A DNA stretch of 26,416 nucleotides from NCBI GenBank assembly GCA_022819745.1, contig JAJEGS010000047.1, forward strand, positions 1-26,416. Reading direction: 5' to 3'. The stretch comes from Candidatus Latescibacterota bacterium (lineage in GTDB: Bacteria > Latescibacterota > UBA2968 > UBA8231). Below the pieces are notes generated by a model. It saw only the letters and a list, made by a program, of their open reading frames with translations, was not told where the DNA came from and made no database searches. Shown piece by piece: positions 15,348 through 23,373 of the stretch (positions are counted from its first letter, which is position 1; the number at the start of each line of letters is the position of its first letter). Made by a program: the position numbers and the translations under genes.

Positions 15348-16289
15348 CTATTCCTTGCGCGAAAGCCGCCAGGCATCCGGCTCCATATTATTCCCCGCCA
15401 CCATCCACAGCGACCCGTCGTACACGAACACGCTCCCGGCATGGCGGGGTGCCCAGGGAGTATCGGGCAATTCGGTCCAGTCCACGCCATCGGGCGAATA
15501 CCACACATCGCGGCGATTGCCGCTTTCTGCCGCATAGCCTTCCAACACCCACAGATGGTCGTCGAACACGGCCACTTCGTGGTATTGCCTGGGCGTCCAC
15601 GGAGCGTGCGCTATGTGCTGTTCCCAGTTTGTCCCGTCGTCCGAACTCCATACGTCGTTGTAGAAATTGCGCATGGGCGTTGCAGGCGTATCGTAGGTGC
15701 CTCCACCGAGAATCCACATCCTGTTGTCGTGCACAGCGGCTCCGCCGATCATTCCTCTGGGCACCCACGGAGCACTCTCGGTAACTTGGGTCCAGTTTAC
15801 TCCATCGTCCGAACTCCACACGTCATTGTGGAAGACCTCGTCGGCGTTGGCAAAATTGGGAATGGTTTGCCCGCCCATAACCCAGATTCTGCCGTCGAAG
15901 GCTAGGGTATAATGGAGCACCCGGGGTGCCCATGGTACGCGATCATTGGCCAGATCCCAATGAATGCCGTCTGCACTGCTCCAGACATCGTTCTGATAAT
16001 GGCCTTGGTTGCAATCGCCGCCCACAATCCACATCCGGCCGTTGTGCACCACATATCCGGCTGTATGCCTTCCTTCCCAGGGCGCTTGGGGATTCTCAAG
16101 CGTCCAGGAGGTGCCATCAGTCGACGACCAGACCTCACTGTTGCAGATCAGCGGGAAGTGGACTTTATCGCCGGGATTCCAGCCGCCCAGCAGCCACATC
16201 TTATCATGGAATACCAGTGCGCCAGCGCCATCGCGAGCCGCGAAGGCCGCGTTCCCAGTGATGCAGACCCATTCGTATTTTGCGTTCAT
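15348..16289 (-). CDS. Six-repeat kelch-like beta-propeller protein
   Basis: The product is 313 residues made almost wholly of six repeats of about 50 residues. Each has a pattern such as HxGRxWVxGG, then NDVWSSxDGxxW and APWxPR. Examples are VHNGRMWIVGG with NDVWSSADGIHW, and VHDNRMWILGGG with NDVWSSDDGTNW. The repeats indicate a closed kelch-type beta-propeller. No signal peptide is seen, so it is probably cytoplasmic. No catalytic signature of galactose oxidase is evident; a ligand- or partner-binding role or an isomerase of the kelch fold are both possible. GGAG lies 9 nt before the ATG. It sits between two PhyH genes in one operon. Confidence 0.88.
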   Translation of the reverse strand: MNAKYEWVCITGNAAFAARDGAGALVFHDKMWLLGGWNPGDKVHFPLICNSEVWSSTDGTSWTLENPQAPWEGRHTAGYVVHNGRMWIVGGDCNQGHYQNDVWSSADGIHWDLANDRVPWAPRVLHYTLAFDGRIWVMGGQTIPNFANADEVFHNDVWSSDDGVNWTQVTESAPWVPRGMIGGAAVHDNRMWILGGGTYDTPATPMRNFYNDVWSSDDGTNWEQHIAHAPWTPRQYHEVAVFDDHLWVLEGYAAESGNRRDVWYSPDGVDWTELPDTPWAPRHAGSVFVYDGSLWMVAGNNMEPDAWRLSRKE

Positions 16290-16326
16290 TGTTATTTATC
16301 TCCGAATACTCTCGAGTTGTGTATAG

Positions 16327-17142
16327 CTACAGATCGAACATGGAGGGCGGGTCTGCCTCGGGATAGTTGTCGAGGTAGCTTTGGATGTACTGCCGTGTAA
16401 TGGGGGGCATTTGCTCCAGATGCCCCTGTTGGGTCAGTTGTTCGCGCTGTCCGTACTCGTGCGTCATCACGGTCGTCCCAGCATTCCAGAAGGCGCAGTG
16501 CATGGTCCAGCGCTTGCGTCCCTCTGGGTTCCAGCCCCGGTGCCAGAGGTTGGCGTTGTAGTAGGCGATGTCGCCCGGTTCCAGTTCGACGACGTGGGCG
16601 TTGGGCATCTCGCCCGATTCGCTGCGGGACGCTTCGATCTCCTCCGTCGTTGACGCTCGCAGATGACTCCCGGGGACGATGTTGAGGAAGCGGTCCCCGG
16701 CAACGAGTGGGGCGTTGAACTGTACGAAGGTGCCCTCGTGTCGGCGCAGGTACGCAGTTTCCTCTGCGTCTCCCGGTTTGCAAAGGTCGCGGTGCCAATT
16801 CTGAGTGTAGGGCGTCTCGCCGCCGCTGGCGAGCATGCCGAACAAGCTGTGACGCACTCCCGGGCCGGAGACTAGGGCTTCGAGATGGGGTGCGAGATCC
16901 TCGTCGATCCAGTCGGCGAAGGCGGGGTGGTATTTGTCGGGATCGAGCAGGTGCCCGGTGCGGGACGGCAGGCGGCGGTCGCGGTCGATCCAGCCTATAT
17001 CGCATTCTCCCGCAAGCCCCTTGTCGATCAGGCGTTCGATGCCTTCGAGAAGGGCCGCGACGCGGGTTTGAGTAAAGGCTTGGCGCAGAATGAGAAATCC
17101 CTGCGCGGCGTACGCTTCCTTGTCTTTTTTCGAGATCACCAT
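16327..17142 (-). CDS. Phytanoyl-CoA dioxygenase (PhyH) family protein
   Basis: The product is 271 residues from the ATG at 17142. The Fe(II) ligands are H117 and D119 in NWHRDLCKPG and H201 in NLWHRGWN, with R209 or R211 (EGRKRW) for 2-oxoglutarate. The VPGSH turn and the GD-IAYYN segment are typical. A TTG 22 codons upstream could also start the frame (17208), but the family region begins at the ATG; neither has a strong ribosome-binding site. It is the first gene of the leftward PhyH-kelch-PhyH-acyltransferase operon and is divergent from the enolase-superfamily gene. Substrate unknown. Confidence 0.9.
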   Translation of the reverse strand: MVISKKDKEAYAAQGFLILRQAFTQTRVAALLEGIERLIDKGLAGECDIGWIDRDRRLPSRTGHLLDPDKYHPAFADWIDEDLAPHLEALVSGPGVRHSLFGMLASGGETPYTQNWHRDLCKPGDAEETAYLRRHEGTFVQFNAPLVAGDRFLNIVPGSHLRASTTEEIEASRSESGEMPNAHVVELEPGDIAYYNANLWHRGWNPEGRKRWTMHCAFWNAGTTVMTHEYGQREQLTQQGHLEQMPPITRQYIQSYLDNYPEADPPSMFDL

Positions 17143-17260
17143 AACCGGCGGATTGACCTTCGTAAAAGGTTGGTTTTGCGCTGCGTTTGGTGCTTGTCTG
17201 AGCCGCAACCGTGGTAAAGTAACGCCCCCCGAACACTCGTCAACAGGAACCAGCCAAACA

Positions 17261-17290
17261 TTGACAACAAGGCGCGAAGGGTGTTAGGCT
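17261..17290 (+). promoter_or_regulatory. Candidate promoter of the enolase-superfamily gene
   Basis: A perfect TTGACA at 17261-17266 is followed after 18 bases by TAGGCT (a weak -10) at 17285-17290, with the gene's ATG about 40 nt further on. It lies in the 188-bp divergent gap with the minus-strand PhyH gene. The -10 box is poor, so this is a suggestion only. Confidence 0.35.
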
Positions 17291-17330
17291 ACGCCAAGCG
17301 GAAACCACCAATCTCATTCGAGGTGTCAAA

Positions 17331-18398
17331 ATGAAAATCAAGCGGATCACAGGAACCAGCGTCGCAATCCCATACACTTCGCCTGTTGGCCCTTACGTCG
17401 GGCGCGGTGGCGGTAGCGGCACTTTGGGTGCAGCGGGACTTATTGTGAAAGTTGAAACGGACGCGGATGTAGTGGGTTGGGGGGAAGGAACGGGGAAGTT
17501 TGAAACGGACCCAAACACATTGCTGGCTGGCAAAGATGTGGCCAACATCGAAGGGGCAATCTCAGCACTGGAAGCAGGGGGCATCGGCAAAGGCCCGATG
17601 TCTGGTATTGAGATGGCACTCTGGGACGCCATGGGCAAGGGCGCGGATTTGCCGGTCTGCAAACTGCTCGGCGGCGTGGTGCGGGAGGAAGTGGATTTCT
17701 GTGCCTGCATGGGACTCAAGGCACCATCGGAGTCCGCGGCAACCGCTCGCGAGTACATGGAACGGTGGGGGTTTCGCTTCTTAAAGACAAAAGCGGGGGA
17801 CGACTCCGAACAGGATCTGCAGATCGCTGAGGCGATACAAGCCGCTGTTGGCGACGAGGCCATACTCCGCCCAGATGCAAATAGCGGGTATTCGCCCGAA
17901 GAGGCAGAAGTTATAATGCGAAAAATGAAAGATATGGGAATTCGCTATTTTGAAGACCCGTGCTCGCCCGAGTATCCCGACGCGCTGATCCGATGCCGAA
18001 CAGAAATCGGCATGGGTATTTTGGTGAACATGGGCGTTGGCACGGCAGACACTGTTGTGAACTTGCTCGCCAACGAGGTTGCTGATATGCTGATGCCAGA
18101 CACCCCAGCGGCGGGCGGAGTGCTACCTGTGCAGAAAGTCGCTACTGTCGCGGGGGCGTATGACGTGCCGTGCCTGATGCACTGTTCGCACGATCTCGGA
18201 CTCAAGACCGCGGCCATCACGCACATTGCGGCGGCAACCCCCAATTTCTCCGGGCCGAACGACACCTGCTATCACGGCCTGACGGACGATGTGCTGGCTG
18301 AACCGTTGCAGTTTGAAAATGGCCGCATCCGCGTGCCGTTGGGGCCGGGACTGGGCGTTGAAGTAGATGAAGCGAAAATTGAGCAATACAGTGCGTAG
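17331..18398 (+). CDS. Mandelate racemase/muconate lactonizing (enolase-superfamily) enzyme
   Basis: The product is 355 residues. The family abstracts a proton next to a carboxylate, with Mg2+ stabilising the enolate; many members are sugar-acid dehydratases. Seen: KTK (K152, K154) at the end of a barrel strand, metal ligands D182 in RPDANSGY and E208 in YFEDP. The third ligand position appears to be N233 in LVNMGV, as in glucarate dehydratases, instead of the usual Asp/Glu. The segment MHCSHDLGLKTAAITHIAAA (H284, H287) resembles the histidine region of the same group. GAGG lies 7 nt before the ATG. It is a single plus-strand gene ending 7 nt before the oppositely oriented oxidoreductase. A dehydratase role is likely; the substrate is open. 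Confidence 0.9.
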   Translation: MKIKRITGTSVAIPYTSPVGPYVGRGGGSGTLGAAGLIVKVETDADVVGWGEGTGKFETDPNTLLAGKDVANIEGAISALEAGGIGKGPMSGIEMALWDAMGKGADLPVCKLLGGVVREEVDFCACMGLKAPSESAATAREYMERWGFRFLKTKAGDDSEQDLQIAEAIQAAVGDEAILRPDANSGYSPEEAEVIMRKMKDMGIRYFEDPCSPEYPDALIRCRTEIGMGILVNMGVGTADTVVNLLANEVADMLMPDTPAAGGVLPVQKVATVAGAYDVPCLMHCSHDLGLKTAAITHIAAATPNFSGPNDTCYHGLTDDVLAEPLQFENGRIRVPLGPGLGVEVDEAKIEQYSA

Positions 18399-18405
18399 TC
18401 GCAGA

Positions 18406-19407
18406 TCAGACCTCGTCCAAACCCAAGCCCGTCAAATCTGCAATCTGCCCTGCTTGCTCGGCCTCGTATAGCCGCCAGATCACGCGCAAGCCCTGCAAGC
18501 TGCTTTTGCCATCGGTCAGCGGCGTTTGCCCGGTTTCAATGCAGTCGAGGAAATGGGCCATCTCGTTTTCCGTGTGTTTGCCCGGCTCTGCTTCGAGCAG
18601 AACTTCCTCTTGACCGCGTAGGATATGCACGAGTTTGCCGCCGGAGATATCGGCGTCGAGCATACCTTCGGTGCAATGCGCGTGGATTGAGTAGCGCAAT
18701 CGGGTGCCCCGCGCGCCCCAAGTGCCGAAGTGATAGCCGAGGCGGCCATCGGCAAATTCCATCGTCACATTGCTGGTGCCTTCGCGCTCCATCCACGGCG
18801 TACCAAAATTGGTGCCCATGTGCATGCCGCACACAGGTCGGCCCAAAAACCAGAGCAGCAAATCGATGTAATGACAGCCGTGACTAAATAGCTGTCCGCC
18901 GCCCAAGCGCTCTTGGCTCGAAGCCCAGTGATCGGGGGGATAGCGAGTGAGTTGCTCGGTCCAGATCGACACTTGAAATACATCGCCGTACGCGCCTGCA
19001 TTTAACAATGCTTGCAAACGCTGGACAATGGGATGAAAGCGCATGCAGTACGCAATCATCAGCACTTTGCCCGAGGTTGCAGACGCCGCAATCAGGTCTT
19101 GGCAGGAGGTTTCATCATTGGCCATGGGTTTTTCGAGCAAAACGTGGACGCCCGCATTGAGACACGCCTGTCCGACGGAAGAGTGCAAATGGTGGGGTAG
19201 TGCGAGCAAGACAGCATCTACCGAGTCCAAAATCTCGCGATAATCCGTTGCCACACAGGCTCCTGGAAACTGTTGCGCGACGGCTTCTGCGCGCTCGGGA
19301 ACCACATCGACCGCCGCGGCCAATGCGACCCGATCACTCAGGGTATGAAACCGCCGCATGTGGGCACCCCCCATGCCGCCACAGCCGATCATCCCCAGTT
19401 TAATCAT
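18406..19407 (-). CDS. Gfo/Idh/MocA family oxidoreductase
   Basis: The product is 333 residues and is an NAD(P)-dependent oxidoreductase, typically acting on sugars, inositols or their derivatives. The Rossmann motif is GCGGMGGAH (8-16). The catalytic lysine is K93 in LEKPMA, and H179 with D182 in GCHYIDLL complete the usual site. The ATG at 19407 has AGGGAG about 9 nt upstream. The frame stays open 91 codons further, but these overlap the neighbouring gene and have no family similarity. It lies about 100 nt after the acetoacetate-decarboxylase-like gene and is probably in the same operon. Confidence 0.93.
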   Translation of the reverse strand: MIKLGMIGCGGMGGAHMRRFHTLSDRVALAAAVDVVPERAEAVAQQFPGACVATDYREILDSVDAVLLALPHHLHSSVGQACLNAGVHVLLEKPMANDETSCQDLIAASATSGKVLMIAYCMRFHPIVQRLQALLNAGAYGDVFQVSIWTEQLTRYPPDHWASSQERLGGGQLFSHGCHYIDLLLWFLGRPVCGMHMGTNFGTPWMEREGTSNVTMEFADGRLGYHFGTWGARGTRLRYSIHAHCTEGMLDADISGGKLVHILRGQEEVLLEAEPGKHTENEMAHFLDCIETGQTPLTDGKSSLQGLRVIWRLYEAEQAGQIADLTGLGLDEV

Positions 19408-19508
19408 GCACCTGTCTCCCTTATGTGAATGCGATGCGACGACCGATAGTTGGGGTATTGAGGCTAAAGAACCGGCCGCCCTAGATGTCATCGGCCTCGC
19501 GCACAACC

Positions 19509-20354
19509 CTACACTAGCATACGCTGGTCGCTGAGATCCTTGCTGCCTATGGTCTTGCTGATGGTGCCGCCGCGGAATTCCTTGATCTCTAGGTTGTGGA
19601 ATGCGTTGACGATCATGTACTGGGTCGGCATGTCCTCCCAGCGCGCCGGGTGAAACTCGACCGTCCCGTCGCCCTGCCACAATCCGGTCAGGCGGCTGTT
19701 GTTGCCCTCCTCCGGGGTCAGACAGGCGTAGGCCGCGTCCGCTTCGCCCCAGTGGCCAGTGCGGGGGATGTACTTGTAGTGGAGATGCCCGGTTAGCACG
19801 CCATCGGTGCGCGGCGTTGCTGGTGCCGGATAGTCAGTGGGTGCTACCTCGCGCATGTTGGTCAGCTTCATATCGAGGAAGCGGAACCCCTGCCAGTGCG
19901 CTGTGACGTGGGTCTCGCCTCGGCACACGGCTGGGTCCGGCAGTTCACAGTAAATTTTCGAGAACCCGAGCTGTTCTCGGCCGGTGAGGATCGGCTCGGT
20001 CATGTTTTCCCAAAGAACGGTCAGAAACGGTCCCATTGCGCGGTCGCGCTTGCCGGTGTAGGTCGCCGGAAAGGTCGCGCCCATCATGTTGTAGCCGCGT
20101 CCGGCCAACCACTCGATCTCCTTCATGTGGGTCTGGTACACCGTCACCACCGGCTCGCCATGCAGCGCGAATCCCTCCGGCAGCAGCTCCTCAAGCTGTT
20201 CGGCGTTGGTCAGGAAGCTGACAGAGTAGCTGGAGGACTTGGGGGTGTCGATGCAGGCATACCCTTTGCCGTCGGGACTGCGCCGCGGTCCCGTCATCGG
20301 TCCGAAGTGAGTGGGCATGAGGTACATTGCGCCCGGCTGAAATTGGTACGCCAC
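19509..20354 (-). CDS. Acetoacetate decarboxylase-fold protein
   Basis: The product is 281 residues. The segment WENMTEPILTGREQLGFSK (115-133) is the recognisable active-site region of the acetoacetate decarboxylase superfamily, with K133 as the probable Schiff-base lysine. The neighbour that is lysine in true acetoacetate decarboxylase (the KK pair) is isoleucine here (SKIY), so decarboxylation of acetoacetate is doubtful. Related proteins act as aldolase-dehydratases or cyclases. The start is GTG, with AGGAG 7 nt upstream. It follows a PhyH gene and precedes the Gfo/Idh/MocA gene on the same strand. Confidence 0.85.
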   Translation of the reverse strand: MAYQFQPGAMYLMPTHFGPMTGPRRSPDGKGYACIDTPKSSSYSVSFLTNAEQLEELLPEGFALHGEPVVTVYQTHMKEIEWLAGRGYNMMGATFPATYTGKRDRAMGPFLTVLWENMTEPILTGREQLGFSKIYCELPDPAVCRGETHVTAHWQGFRFLDMKLTNMREVAPTDYPAPATPRTDGVLTGHLHYKYIPRTGHWGEADAAYACLTPEEGNNSRLTGLWQGDGTVEFHPARWEDMPTQYMIVNAFHNLEIKEFRGGTISKTIGSKDLSDQRMLV

Positions 20355-20431
20355 GAATGATCTCCTCTCTTGGCTTGATTTATTGTTCTAGTATCGGCGA
20401 GTCAGACGCACGCCATATCTGTCGTCGCAGG

Positions 20432-21253
20432 TTATCCATAGGCCATTTCGGGGTGTTTGCCGAGAACGCGCAGGAGGCGTTCGTCGGCGCCTTCGAGGAC
20501 GTAATCGGGCATGTGATAGTTGAGATAGGGCCAGAATCGCTGGGCGACGAAGCGCTGACCATAGACTTGGTGGAAGAGGTAGCGGACGCGATCCGATGTA
20601 TTGGGGGCACCGCGATGCCAGGTTTGGCTGCTGAGGAGGTAGAGGTCTCCCGCTTGCATGAGCAGGGAGGTGGGGCCTTGGCCGTCGAAGGTTGGATTTT
20701 CTGGATCGTCGGGGTGTCTGCCCGCATAGTGGCTGCCCGGCACGAATTGACTGGGGCCATACTGGTCTTCGTCTTGGTCTGTTAGGGCGATCTGGAACGA
20801 CATGCGAAAAACAGGCATTTGCAGACGCCTGTCATGGCTGCTGATATTGTCGTCCGCAATTGGAAATTCCAGGCTGTCATCTATGTGAAAGTGGTTAATG
20901 CCCATATCCCTGCGGTTCAAGATGCAACCCTGCGCCATGCAGTGGCACTGTGGGCCGAGAACTGTTTCGGCAATGGATATGATAGGCTCGCGCACGAGCA
21001 GGTCGCGAAACATCCGGTCGCATTCAAATAGCCGATGGACGACGATGGGCGCTTTGCCATCGAGTTCTGGCCTTATTTTTACATTCCGCATTTCGGTGAA
21101 ATAGGGTTCGGCGAAGATCTGGTCGACGCGTCTGCATATTTGCTCGCATTCTGCTCGGGATAAGACATTGCGGATGATGGTCGCGCCGTTTTGATAAAAA
21201 TCTTCGAGAATCGGCGCTAGTTCTTCTTCTGTAAAGGGTTTGTGCAGTGACAT
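20432..21253 (-). CDS. Phytanoyl-CoA dioxygenase (PhyH) family protein
   Basis: The product is 273 residues from the ATG at 21253, which has GAGG 8 nt upstream. The iron ligands are H123 and D125 in NHFHIDDS and H213 in QTWHRGAPN, with R222 or R224 (SDRVRYLF) for 2-oxoglutarate. The VPGSH turn is present. It is the third PhyH gene in 7 kb, but it is not an obvious recent copy of the others because the sequences around the motifs differ. It is first in the group PhyH, decarboxylase-fold protein, oxidoreductase. The 29 extra in-frame codons upstream are not family-like. Confidence 0.92.
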   Translation of the reverse strand: MSLHKPFTEEELAPILEDFYQNGATIIRNVLSRAECEQICRRVDQIFAEPYFTEMRNVKIRPELDGKAPIVVHRLFECDRMFRDLLVREPIISIAETVLGPQCHCMAQGCILNRRDMGINHFHIDDSLEFPIADDNISSHDRRLQMPVFRMSFQIALTDQDEDQYGPSQFVPGSHYAGRHPDDPENPTFDGQGPTSLLMQAGDLYLLSSQTWHRGAPNTSDRVRYLFHQVYGQRFVAQRFWPYLNYHMPDYVLEGADERLLRVLGKHPEMAYG

Positions 21254-21488
21254 GGGATATTCCTCGCTATAGACTGGATTTTGCACAGCAACTCTCTTCC
21301 CATCTGGGTAAACTAGGTATATTTTAAGGGAACAGGTCAAGCGGTGTAAGTGTCTTTAGAGTGGCTTGGTTGTGCGTTGCGGCGCTCTTGGTCCTGCTGG
21401 GGAACGGTTTTGTGTGGTGTCTGCGGCCGACTGGAACGGCTCGCTGTCAGTCAGGGCTTGTTTCTGTCGAGATTCATAGGAGGAAAAA

Positions 21489-22229
21489 ATGAAAAGATGT
21501 AATCATGAGTTTTTGGCGATCGGCACATTGCTGATTTTAGCTCTCACTGCCTGTGATGTGAATATTGCCTCGGAGGTATTATCGTCCTCAGCAACAGACA
21601 GAACGATCCATGTAACCGGGAGTGGTTCAGTTACTGGTGAACCAGATGTTGCAACGCTTGATGTAGGTGTGTCTGTTGAGCGAGAGACCGTTGCAGAGGC
21701 ACGTGAAGAAGCGGCAAGTGCGATGACGGCGTTAATAAATTCTCTGCAAGCAAACGACGTGGCTGAAAAAGACATTAAAACGGAGAATTTCAGTATCTAT
21801 CCCCAGTACGACTATACAGACGACGGACGCGTACTTCGTGGTTACAGAGTAAACAACACCGTGCGGGCGAAGGTCCGAGACTTGGCAACCCTCAGTGATG
21901 TCATAGATGATGCCGCCGGAGCGGGAGGGGATAGCATTGTTATTAACTCTATCCAATTTATGATTGATGATACTACACCATTACAAACCGAGGCGCGTAG
22001 TTTGGCGGTAAAGGATGCTGAAGCGAAAGCACAAACCTTAGCGAAAGCAAGTGGTGTAAGGCTAGGAGAACCTCTTACTATTACTGAAAGTACCTATTTC
22101 GAAGGTCCGCCAATCCCGTTTGCGACTGCAGAAGCAGCCTTCGATGATGCTGCGCGTACTGCCACTCCCATTGCCCCAGGTGAACTCGCTGTCACTGTGA
22201 CTGTCACTGTGGTGTATGAAATTGAGTGA
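21489..22229 (+). CDS. SIMPL-domain (DUF541) lipoprotein
   Basis: The product is 246 residues. It starts with a lipoprotein signal peptide: basic MKRCNHE, hydrophobic core, and lipobox LTAC with C22. Aspartate follows the cysteine, which in E. coli favours retention in the inner membrane. The SIMPL domain fills the rest: IHVTGSGSVTGEPDVATLDVGV, the SIYPQYDY segment and the end AVTVTVTVVYEIE. Such proteins face the periplasm and have been linked to stress or outer-membrane functions, but the activity is poorly defined. AGGAGG lies 5 nt before the ATG. It is a lone plus-strand gene; the 235-bp upstream gap, shared with the divergent PhyH gene, shows no strong promoter. Confidence 0.92.
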   Translation: MKRCNHEFLAIGTLLILALTACDVNIASEVLSSSATDRTIHVTGSGSVTGEPDVATLDVGVSVERETVAEAREEAASAMTALINSLQANDVAEKDIKTENFSIYPQYDYTDDGRVLRGYRVNNTVRAKVRDLATLSDVIDDAAGAGGDSIVINSIQFMIDDTTPLQTEARSLAVKDAEAKAQTLAKASGVRLGEPLTITESTYFEGPPIPFATAEAAFDDAARTATPIAPGELAVTVTVTVVYEIE

Positions 22230-22359
22230 ACCGTTTTAAGACTTCCTTTTCCACTTCGTCGTAATCTATCTTTCCCACCCACTGCGCTACGATCACTGCA
22301 AACCTACCACCGCGTTGCCGCTTTTGTCGCCGATGTCAAGATAGCCGACAAGACCGCAA

Positions 22360-23373
22360 TTAGGCAAAGAGACGCGCGATTTCGTCCACCGAGAAAGTAG
22401 GCAATGGCGTCAGGTGGCCATCGCGGCGTAGCTGAAGCCCGAAGGAAGGGGGACGGACCGTGCCGATGCGGGCTGCGGCTATGTTGGCGTCGTGCAGGGC
22501 TGCGAGTATGACATCGGCGGAATCGGCTGTGCAGCCGATCAGTAGCGCACCCGAGGAAATCACGCCGAGGGGATCGAGTTCAAAGGCTGTGCAGAGACGC
22601 GTTGTGGCCGGATCGATGGGCAGCGCATGGTAGTCGATTTCCGCGCCCACAGCGGATGCGGTGACCAATTCCCACAGCCCCGTGGCGACCCCGCCTTCGG
22701 TCGGATCGTGCATGGCGGTAACTCGTCCGGCTTGGGCAGCGACTTGGGCGTCGCGCACGACGCTGATGCCGGGGGTGTGGAGGAAGTCGGCGCAAGTGTC
22801 CAAAAAAGTGGACTTGCAGCCGAGGTTGCGTAGTTGCGCGCGTTTTTCGCGGGCGATGATGGCGGTGGCTTCAATGCCCAAGCCCTTGGTCAGGAGCAGA
22901 GCGTGGCCGGGCCGCAAACCCGAGGAGCGCACCAAGCGATCTCGCGTGGTTTCCCCGAGCATTTGGCCGATGACTAAGGGGCGGTCGAGTCCGTAGGTCA
23001 CCTCGGTGTGGCCGCCGCAGACGGCGATACCCAAGCTCTCGGCAGCTTGGTGAATGGAGCGAAAAATGGATTCCGCCAACTCGGGCGTGGCGCGTTCTGC
23101 GGGGAGGAGGATGGTGCTGAGGAAGAAGCGGGGCGTCGCTCCCATAGCGGCAATGTCGTTGGCATTGACGTGGACTGCGTACCAGCCAATTTCGTCACTG
23201 GCGAAGGTGATGGGGTCGGTTTTGGCCACTAGCAAGCGGTCGCCGCAGTCGATGACCGCTGCGTCTTCGCCCACAGTCGGTGGCACGAGCAGGCGTTCGT
23301 GGCGGTGGGTATAGGCCGAGAGCAGACGGCTTAGTTCAGCGGGAGGCAGTTTGCCGGCTGAGTAGGTCTTCAC
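22360..23373 (-). CDS. AIR synthase (PurM/HypE-like) family protein
   Basis: The product is 337 residues. The fold is that of PurM, SelD, ThiL and HypE, which bind ATP in a dimer interface. Seen: GEDAAVID (35-42), KTDPITF (51-57), HVNANDIAAMGATPRFF (68-84), GGHTEVT (120-126) and MHDPTEGGV. It most resembles HypE-type proteins, but the C-terminus (DEIARLFA) lacks the terminal cysteine that HypE needs for cyanide-ligand synthesis, and no hydrogenase genes are near. The GTG start overlaps the hemD stop by 4 nt (GTGA) with no Shine-Dalgarno sequence, so it is translationally coupled to the cobA-hemD gene. Function unknown; possibly linked to tetrapyrrole metabolism. Confidence 0.85.
   Translation of the reverse strand: MKTYSAGKLPPAELSRLLSAYTHRHERLLVPPTVGEDAAVIDCGDRLLVAKTDPITFASDEIGWYAVHVNANDIAAMGATPRFFLSTILLPAERATPELAESIFRSIHQAAESLGIAVCGGHTEVTYGLDRPLVIGQMLGETTRDRLVRSSGLRPGHALLLTKGLGIEATAIIAREKRAQLRNLGCKSTFLDTCADFLHTPGISVVRDAQVAAQAGRVTAMHDPTEGGVATGLWELVTASAVGAEIDYHALPIDPATTRLCTAFELDPLGVISSGALLIGCTADSADVILAALHDANIAAARIGTVRPPSFGLQLRRDGHLTPLPTFSVDEIARLFA

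Noticed and set aside
15912..16400. Plus-strand ORFs across the kelch gene
   Set aside because: Antisense to the repeat-rich kelch gene; their length reflects the repeated composition.
16292..17236. Minus-strand ORF of 314 residues over the PhyH gene
   Set aside because: It is a different frame of the PhyH gene, arginine- and proline-rich; the PhyH frame has the iron-ligand motifs.
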